Positions 6,014 through 10,832 of a DNA stretch of 10,832 bases are shown piece by piece (the stretch's first letter is position 1; every line of letters starts with the position of its first letter). The stretch is from Muribaculaceae bacterium (lineage in GTDB: Bacteria > Bacteroidota > Bacteroidia > Bacteroidales > Muribaculaceae): contig CADFRV010000070.1 of NCBI GenBank assembly GCA_902836725.1, positions 1-10,832 of the forward strand, in the 5' to 3' direction. The notes under the pieces were generated by a model. That model was not told the DNA's origin. It saw only the letters and a program-made list of their open reading frames with translations, and ran no database searches. Position numbers and translations under genes: made by a program.

Positions 6014-7663
6014 ATGAAAAAAATATTACGTACAGCTCAATTACTGTTAGTGGCCGCACTTCCCGCGACCGCCGTGGCGCAGAGTGCCGTCGACGCCTAT
6101 AACCTGGCACCCACAGAACTCCGCGGCACAGCACGCTTCATGGCGATGGGAGGCGCATTCACCGCCCTCGGAGGAGATCTCTCCTCACTGACACAGAACC
6201 CTGCAGGTATCGGTGTGTACCGCGGCAGCGACATAGGTCTGACGCTTGACCTGAGTTTTCTCACAAACAAGACCGCAGACATTCCCCGCACTGCCTCTGT
6301 AAGCAATACCCACTTCGATGTGAACAACTTCGGATATGTGGGTACAATGAATTTCTCCAACGATATCATGCAGACATTCTCATGGGGTGTGAGCTACAAC
6401 CGCCTGAAATCGTTCACACGCGAATACCGTGGCGGAGGAATGCCGGTGGAAACATCCATGTCAAATTACATCGCCCTCATGACCGACGGCGTGCATCCCG
6501 ACGACATGAAGTTCTATGACGACTATGATCCCTACCAGGACTCGCAGATCAACTGGCTCAGCATTCTGGGATTCAGCGCAGGCATAATCAATCCTGTCAC
6601 CATCACCGATCCCTCCACCAATACACAGAACATCGTGTACAACGGCCTGTTCCAGTATGCGGTACCAGGCACCGGAGGCAACCCCGGCATCCCTGCCACT
6701 ACAGGCACAGCAGACTTCAGCGTACGTGAGCGCGGCTATACCGACGAATACAACATCGACTTCGGCGGCAACCTTGCCAATGTGGTCTATTGGGGTCTCG
6801 GCATCGGCATCACCGACATAACCCAGGAGCGCTGGAGCAGCTACAGCGAAAGGCTCCAGGGAGCCAACGTGCCAGTACCCGACAGCGAGAACTACGACAT
6901 CGAAGAGGGCAACTGCGACTGGCAGATCGACAACTGGAAAAAAATGTCGGGTACAGGCGTGAACCTCAAATTCGGCCTTATCCTGAAACCTGTGAACGAA
7001 CTGCGCATCGGTTTCGCCATACATTCCCCCACATGGTACTCCCTCACCACCACATACCAGGGAGAATGCAGCTTCGGAGCAAGCAACGGATTCAAGGGTC
7101 AGGACCACACCAACTATGCGAACTATGACTGGAACATGAAGTCGCCATGGCGCATGATGGTAGGCCTGGCCGGTGTGATCGGCGGACGCGGCATCCTCAG
7201 CATGGACTATGAGTACACCGCCACCAACAAAATGACCACCTCCGACAGCTACGGTGATTTCGACCTCTACAACGACGACATCAACACCTACTTCCGCAGC
7301 TCCAACACACTGCGCATCGGCGGTGAATTCCGTGTCACCCCACAGTTCAGCATACGTGCCGGCTACGGCTTCACCTCCTCGAGTGTAAAGGATGACGCTG
7401 CCGATGACAAACTAGAGATATACACCTCGGGCACAGACCTCGGCTATACTTTCAACAAGACCACGAACCGCGTTACCGCAGGTGTGGGTTACCGCACCGG
7501 AGGTTTCTATGTGGATCTGGCTTACGTATACAGCCACCGCAACAGCACCTACAACTGCTTCACCCCCTTCACCGACTACGACGGTTACTGGACACGCGCC
7601 CCCAAAGCCACCATAACCGAGAACGCGAGCCAGCTCGCCCTCACCGTAGGATACAAATTCTGA
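6014..7663 (+). CDS. OmpP1/FadL family outer-membrane transport protein
   Basis: The 549-residue product has a signal peptide (about 1-22, AATAVA-like, then Gln). The mature N-terminus reads TARFMAMGGAFTALGGDLSS and then NPAGIGVY (N62-P63-A64), the N-terminal hallmark of the OmpP1/FadL/TodX family. The rest is a chain of alternating amphipathic strands rich in Tyr and Gly, ending LALTVGYKF with a terminal Phe, as expected for a beta-barrel inserted by the BAM machinery. FadL relatives let hydrophobic molecules such as long-chain fatty acids or aromatic compounds cross the outer membrane; Bacteroidales members are often labelled hemin receptors without proof. The substrate here is unknown. The length is on the long side for the family but usual for Bacteroidales members. 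It follows the Trp/Gly-rich secreted protein gene after 206 repeat-rich bases without a clear terminator, so co-transcription is possible. Confidence 0.88.
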   Translation: MKKILRTAQLLLVAALPATAVAQSAVDAYNLAPTELRGTARFMAMGGAFTALGGDLSSLTQNPAGIGVYRGSDIGLTLDLSFLTNKTADIPRTASVSNTHFDVNNFGYVGTMNFSNDIMQTFSWGVSYNRLKSFTREYRGGGMPVETSMSNYIALMTDGVHPDDMKFYDDYDPYQDSQINWLSILGFSAGIINPVTITDPSTNTQNIVYNGLFQYAVPGTGGNPGIPATTGTADFSVRERGYTDEYNIDFGGNLANVVYWGLGIGITDITQERWSSYSERLQGANVPVPDSENYDIEEGNCDWQIDNWKKMSGTGVNLKFGLILKPVNELRIGFAIHSPTWYSLTTTYQGECSFGASNGFKGQDHTNYANYDWNMKSPWRMMVGLAGVIGGRGILSMDYEYTATNKMTTSDSYGDFDLYNDDINTYFRSSNTLRIGGEFRVTPQFSIRAGYGFTSSSVKDDAADDKLEIYTSGTDLGYTFNKTTNRVTAGVGYRTGGFYVDLAYVYSHRNSTYNCFTPFTDYDGYWTRAPKATITENASQLALTVGYKF

Positions 7664-7706
7664 TATGACCAAAGGCTCCCCAAGGAGCTAAAAAAATGAA
7701 AATAAC

Positions 7707-7743
7707 CGCCCGGAGCGAACACCACAAGCGCTCCGGGCGTTTT
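7707..7743 (+). terminator. Rho-independent terminator after the FadL-like gene
   Basis: A perfect 11-bp stem, CGCCCGGAGCG (7707-7717) with CGCTCCGGGCG (7729-7739), has an 11-base loop and is followed by TTTT. A smaller GCTCC/GGAGC stem (7675-7679 with 7684-7688) lies just after the stop codon. This separates the porin gene from sodB. Confidence 0.85.
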
Positions 7744-7816
7744 GTGTATGAAGAGCGATATGCGGCAGGCAACCACAAAAATCCTGACGCATGAGGCCGC
7801 TCACAACTGTAATCAC

Positions 7817-7824
7817 TATATTTA
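7817..7824 (+). promoter_or_regulatory. Weak candidate -7 element of sodB
   Basis: TATATTTA differs from the Bacteroidetes -7 consensus TAnnTTTG only at the last base and lies 23 bases before the sodB ATG. No TTG is found at the expected upstream distance, so this is only a candidate. Confidence 0.25.
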
Positions 7825-7847
7825 TAAATACACAAAAACTATAAGCG

Positions 7848-8423
7848 ATGAAATACGACCAGCCCGACCTCCCCTATGCCAACGACGCACTTGAGCCTGC
7901 CATCTCCCGACGGACTATCGAGTTCCATTACGGAAAGCATGAGAAAGCGTATATCGACAATCTGAATGCCCTGATCGAGGGCACCGAGTTCGAGGATCTC
8001 CCGCTCGAAGAGATCATAAGGGATTCAAACGGAGCACTGTTCAACAACGCTTCGCAGGCATGGAACCATATCTTCTACTTCTTCTCCTTCTCCCCCGACG
8101 GCGGAGGAGAGCCTGACGGCGACCTCAGGGCCGCCATTGACCGCGATTTCGGATCGTTCGAGCAGTTCAAGAAAGAGTTTGTGGATGCCGGAGTGAAACT
8201 CTTCGGTTCAGGCTGGGTATGGCTGTCGCGCGACCGCGAGGGGAAACTCTTCATTACCCAGGAGCCTAACGCCGGCTCGCCTCTGACCAAGGGCCTTACC
8301 CCGATCCTGACATTCGACGTGTGGGAACATGCCTACTATCTCGACTACCAGAACCGCCGCAAAGACTCTCTCGAGGCACTGTGGGACATAGTGGACTGGC
8401 CCATCGTACAAGGCCGCTACTGA
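7848..8423 (+). CDS. sodB: Superoxide dismutase, iron type
   Basis: The 191-residue protein is a full-length Fe/Mn superoxide dismutase, which converts superoxide to hydrogen peroxide and oxygen in the cytoplasm. There is no signal peptide. The four metal ligands are present: His27 (in FHYGKH), His74 (in QAWNHIFYF), Asp157 and His161 (in FDVWEHAYYLDYQNRR). Gln70 at the active site and the NAGSPL segment are of the iron-type/cambialistic pattern. Residue 155, two positions before the Asp ligand, is Thr. In the Porphyromonas gingivalis enzyme this position is Gly, and changing it to Thr is known to shift metal preference to iron, so iron preference is inferred here. The gene is flanked by terminators on both sides and is probably transcribed alone. 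In obligate anaerobes it protects against brief oxygen exposure. Confidence 0.96.
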   Translation: MKYDQPDLPYANDALEPAISRRTIEFHYGKHEKAYIDNLNALIEGTEFEDLPLEEIIRDSNGALFNNASQAWNHIFYFFSFSPDGGGEPDGDLRAAIDRDFGSFEQFKKEFVDAGVKLFGSGWVWLSRDREGKLFITQEPNAGSPLTKGLTPILTFDVWEHAYYLDYQNRRKDSLEALWDIVDWPIVQGRY

Positions 8424-8433
8424 AAACATATAT

Positions 8434-8469
8434 GCAGGCATACCGGGAGATGCTCCCGGCATCGCCTGC
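8434..8469. other. Two-tier hairpin after sodB without T tract
   Basis: GCAGGC (8434-8439) pairs with GCCTGC (8464-8469), enclosing CCGGGAG (8443-8449) paired with CTCCCGG (8453-8459) around a 3-base loop. No T run follows, so it is not a classic intrinsic terminator. It could stabilise the 3' end of the sodB transcript. Confidence 0.5.
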
Positions 8470-8552
8470 CGACGTAACCGGAAACTTACGTTAAGGATCT
8501 ACTTACAAATACAAAAGAGCACTTAATTGTAAGCATAATGTGATGAATGGGG

Positions 8553-8588
8553 AATCAGGTGCCTGTGAAGGTACCTGGTTTTCTTTTT
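8553..8588 (+). terminator. Rho-independent terminator downstream of sodB
   Basis: AATCAGGTGCC (8553-8563) pairs with GGTACCTGGTT (8570-8580) over 11 pairs, including two G-T pairs, with a 6-base loop. TTCTTTTT follows immediately. It ends transcription in the sodB direction just before the stop codon of the convergent sensor gene at 8591. Confidence 0.75.
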
Positions 8589-8590
8589 GC

Positions 8591-10832
8591 TCATTTCTTC
8601 ATGCCAAGCTCCTCGCGCAGTTCGGTAGGCGTCTTGCCATACACGTCGCGGAAACATTTGGTAAAATAAGCCGGGGTGGAGAATCCCGTCTCATAAGCGA
8701 TCTCGCTTATGTTCTTTTCCGTGGTGGTGAGCAGCGTACGCGCATGCTTGAGACGCATCTGCCTCAGCAGTTCCACCGGCGAGAAATTGGTAAGCGCCTT
8801 TATCTTGCGGTAGAACTGCGAGCGTCCGAGCCCCATCATGGCCGCGATCTCATCCACCCCAACCTCAGGCTTGGAGATCTCCTTCTCGGCAATGGCGAGG
8901 AAACGGGCATAGAACTCGCTGTCGATGTCGGACACCACTTTTTTCGGAGCCTCAGGCTCGGAAGAGGGGGCCGAGGGAGCCGTCACCACGGGCGCACCGG
9001 TTTCAGACTTGTAAAGCTCGGTGATGCGGCGCCGGTTGGCAAGCAGGTTGGCACAACGTGACCGGAGCATCTCAGCGTCGAAAGGTTTCGTGAGATAAGC
9101 GTCGGCTCCGCTGCGGTAGCCCTGCATGCGCTGTTCATCGAGGGAGCAGGCCGTGAGCATCAGCACCGGTATATGGCTCGTGCTCACCTCCTCCTTGATG
9201 CGGCGGCAACACTCCATGCCGTCCATTACCGGCATCATCACATCGCACAGCACAATGTCAGGCACATATTTGGCGGCCATGCGCAACCCCTCCTTGCCGT
9301 CGGCGGCCTGTATCACATTATACTCACAGACCAGCGTCTGTTTCACCAGAGTGCGTATGTCGGCGTTGTCGTCGATCACGAGCATCACAGGAAGGGTATC
9401 TTCTATTACTACCCCTTCATCTTCCGATCTGTCAAGTTCCTTGATTATATCATCGCTGTCAAGCGATGCCCCGGAAGCACCGGCAGAAGATGCAAAAGTC
9501 TCCACATGTCTCACAGGGAGATCCACTGTGAAACACGCGCCTTTGTCCAGATCGCTCTCCACCTCCACAGTGCCCCCATGCAGCTCCACGAACGATTTCA
9601 CCAGCCAGAGGCCGATTCCCGAGCCTTTGGGATCCACACTGTCAACCTGATAGAATCGGTCGAAGACATGCTTTACCTCAGAAGCGGCAATGCCGATGCC
9701 CGTGTCGCTTACAGAGAGGCGCATACGCTCGCCGTCGCACCGGCACCGGAGAGTGACCGTGCCGTTAGGAGGGGTGAACTTGAGGGCATTCGAGAGAAGG
9801 TTGAACACCACACGCTCCATTTTCTCCACATCCACCGCCAGAAGGCATTCGCGGTTCTCCTCCTTGTCAAGCACAAGCCTGATATTGCGCTTACGCGCCA
9901 GAGGCATGAATGCCCCGAACCAGTCATCGAGGAGTTCCGAAAAATTCACTTCGGAAAGATGCAGGTTCAGCTTGCCGTTCTCAAATTTCCGGAAATCAAG
10001 TATCTCATTGATAAGACGCTTGAGTATGCGCACGTTGCGGTCGGCCACCTCGGCCATCACCCGCTGCGGCGCGGTAAGATTGGTGGCGCGGGCAAGCTGC
10101 TCCACCGGTTCGGCGATAAGCGTCAGCGGTGTGCGAAGGTCGTGCGACACATTTGTGAAAAACACCAGTTTGGAGTTGGTGGCCTCGCTGAGCTGCCGGT
10201 TCAGTTGCTCCTGCTTGTCGCGCTCGTCGGCAAGCTGACTGTTTTTAAGCAACAGCTCATTCTGGTATCGCTTATGCTGCCAGAAAGTGCGCAATACCAG
10301 AAACAGCACACCGAGCAGAAGAAGAATTATGACGATAGTGGCATAGAAGAGGGTCGTCTGCGCCGAATGCCTCTCCCAATACTCGTCCACCTCGCTTTTA
10401 AGTCTGGTCATCTTGGCAGTCTCCTCCTTGAGCGATTCATTCTGGAGGAGCAGGATATCGGCGTTGGTACTGTCCACCGCCGACGCCATCGGCAGCATGT
10501 TGTCCTTGTCGAACTTTCCGCCCGACAATATGGCAAGCGCCAGACGCACCAGACGGTGCCCCTCGGTCGGATAAAGGAAAGTGGCGTCTATCACCCCTTC
10601 GGCTACAGCCTTTATGCCTATCTCCGGCGCGGCGTCGATACCTATTATCTTTATATCGCGGCGTCCGAGCCGGCGTGCCACCTCCGAGGCTCCTATGGCC
10701 ATGCGGTCGTTGTGCGCGTAAATAAGGTTGGTCTGCGGATATAACCTGAGCAATGAATCGGCCGCGGCGGTGGCATCCTCCTGGTTCCAGTTGCCATGCA
10801 CGGATGCAAGCACGCGTGCCGAAGGTATAGCG
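8591..10832 (-). CDS. Hybrid two-component sensor/regulator (HTCS) with periplasmic sugar-binding-like sensor, N-terminus cut by window
   Basis: The frame runs open to the right edge, so the start and signal peptide are missing; about 746 residues are visible. Numbering from the GTG at 10813, residues 1 to about 115 match the second half of a periplasmic binding protein of the LacI/ribose-binding type (IYAHNDRMAIGA, IIGIDAAPEIGIKAVAEG). A membrane helix lies at about 155-175. The kinase has its phospho-acceptor His224 in FFTNVSHDLRTP, the N box around N338-N342, and the glycine boxes DTGIG (370-374) and GSGIGLWL (397-404). A receiver domain follows with the acidic pair D481-D482, phospho-acceptor Asp524 in VLCDVMMP and Lys576. 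An Ala/Pro/Ser linker leads to an AraC-type DNA-binding domain (about 648-738). All signalling residues are intact. Family knowledge: such one-protein systems sense glycan breakdown products and switch on polysaccharide-use loci; the fructose sensor BT1754 of Bacteroides thetaiotaomicron has this architecture. The ligand here is inferred to be a small sugar, and the target locus is not in the window. Confidence 0.93.
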   Translation of the reverse strand, partial: AIPSARVLASVHGNWNQEDATAAADSLLRLYPQTNLIYAHNDRMAIGASEVARRLGRRDIKIIGIDAAPEIGIKAVAEGVIDATFLYPTEGHRLVRLALAILSGGKFDKDNMLPMASAVDSTNADILLLQNESLKEETAKMTRLKSEVDEYWERHSAQTTLFYATIVIILLLLGVLFLVLRTFWQHKRYQNELLLKNSQLADERDKQEQLNRQLSEATNSKLVFFTNVSHDLRTPLTLIAEPVEQLARATNLTAPQRVMAEVADRNVRILKRLINEILDFRKFENGKLNLHLSEVNFSELLDDWFGAFMPLARKRNIRLVLDKEENRECLLAVDVEKMERVVFNLLSNALKFTPPNGTVTLRCRCDGERMRLSVSDTGIGIAASEVKHVFDRFYQVDSVDPKGSGIGLWLVKSFVELHGGTVEVESDLDKGACFTVDLPVRHVETFASSAGASGASLDSDDIIKELDRSEDEGVVIEDTLPVMLVIDDNADIRTLVKQTLVCEYNVIQAADGKEGLRMAAKYVPDIVLCDVMMPVMDGMECCRRIKEEVSTSHIPVLMLTACSLDEQRMQGYRSGADAYLTKPFDAEMLRSRCANLLANRRRITELYKSETGAPVVTAPSAPSSEPEAPKKVVSDIDSEFYARFLAIAEKEISKPEVGVDEIAAMMGLGRSQFYRKIKALTNFSPVELLRQMRLKHARTLLTTTEKNISEIAYETGFSTPAYFTKCFRDVYGKTPTELREELGMKK

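Noticed and set aside
6006..6017. Three-codon upstream frame (ATG GGA TTA TGA) overlapping the start of the FadL-like gene as ATGA
   Set aside because: It could suggest translational coupling, but so short a frame arises easily by chance in an AT-rich leader, and no ribosome binding site is seen for it.
8502..8533. CTTACAA/TTGTAAG inverted repeat as an operator or attachment site
   Set aside because: Only 7 bp with an 18-base gap in AT-rich sequence; no second copy or integrase gene supports it.
9173..10744. Long plus-strand open frame opposite the sensor kinase gene
   Set aside because: The minus strand encodes a complete set of kinase, receiver and AraC motifs. The opposite frame gives His/Arg-rich sequence without any recognisable domain and is a by-product of GC-rich codon use.

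Overview
The window looks like chromosomal DNA from a gut Bacteroidales bacterium, most likely of the Muribaculaceae (inferred from gene families and the moderately high GC of the coding DNA; no rRNA or other species marker is present). Supporting points are a Bacteroidetes-style hybrid two-component sensor carrying an AraC output domain, a BspA-like leucine-rich-repeat protein with a Por-type C-terminal tail, a Bacteroidales-type OmpP1/FadL porin with its typical start, and one promoter that fits the Bacteroidetes consensus (TTG, 19 bases, TAnnTTTG).

Layout from left to right. Positions 1-879 hold the 3' end of a secreted LRR protein (+). A bidirectional terminator at 914-966 separates it from mutS2 (-, 3469 to 992), whose promoter and probable TTG start can be read from the sequence. 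Divergent from mutS2 is a six-helix DUF308/HdeD-like membrane protein (3642-4196, +), closed by a strong hairpin. Next come a secreted tryptophan/glycine-rich low-complexity protein (4491-5807, +) and an OmpP1/FadL-family outer-membrane protein (6014-7663, +), joined by a repeat-filled intergenic stretch. After another terminator lies an iron-type superoxide dismutase (7848-8423, +). The right end is a convergent large gene on the minus strand (8591 to beyond 10832), a hybrid sensor kinase whose periplasmic part is a sugar-binding-protein-like domain.

Most genes are separate transcription units with their own terminators. The only plausible co-transcribed pair is 4491-5807 with 6014-7663: both products are predicted to be exported and no convincing terminator lies between them. 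The sensor at the right edge probably controls a glycan-use locus beyond the window. No RNA genes, CRISPR arrays, insertion sequences or phage genes were seen. The least explained parts are the low-complexity protein (19 tryptophans in 70 residues, then an acid-free arginine-rich tail) and the repeats behind it. I found no clear evidence of a complete undescribed multi-gene system.
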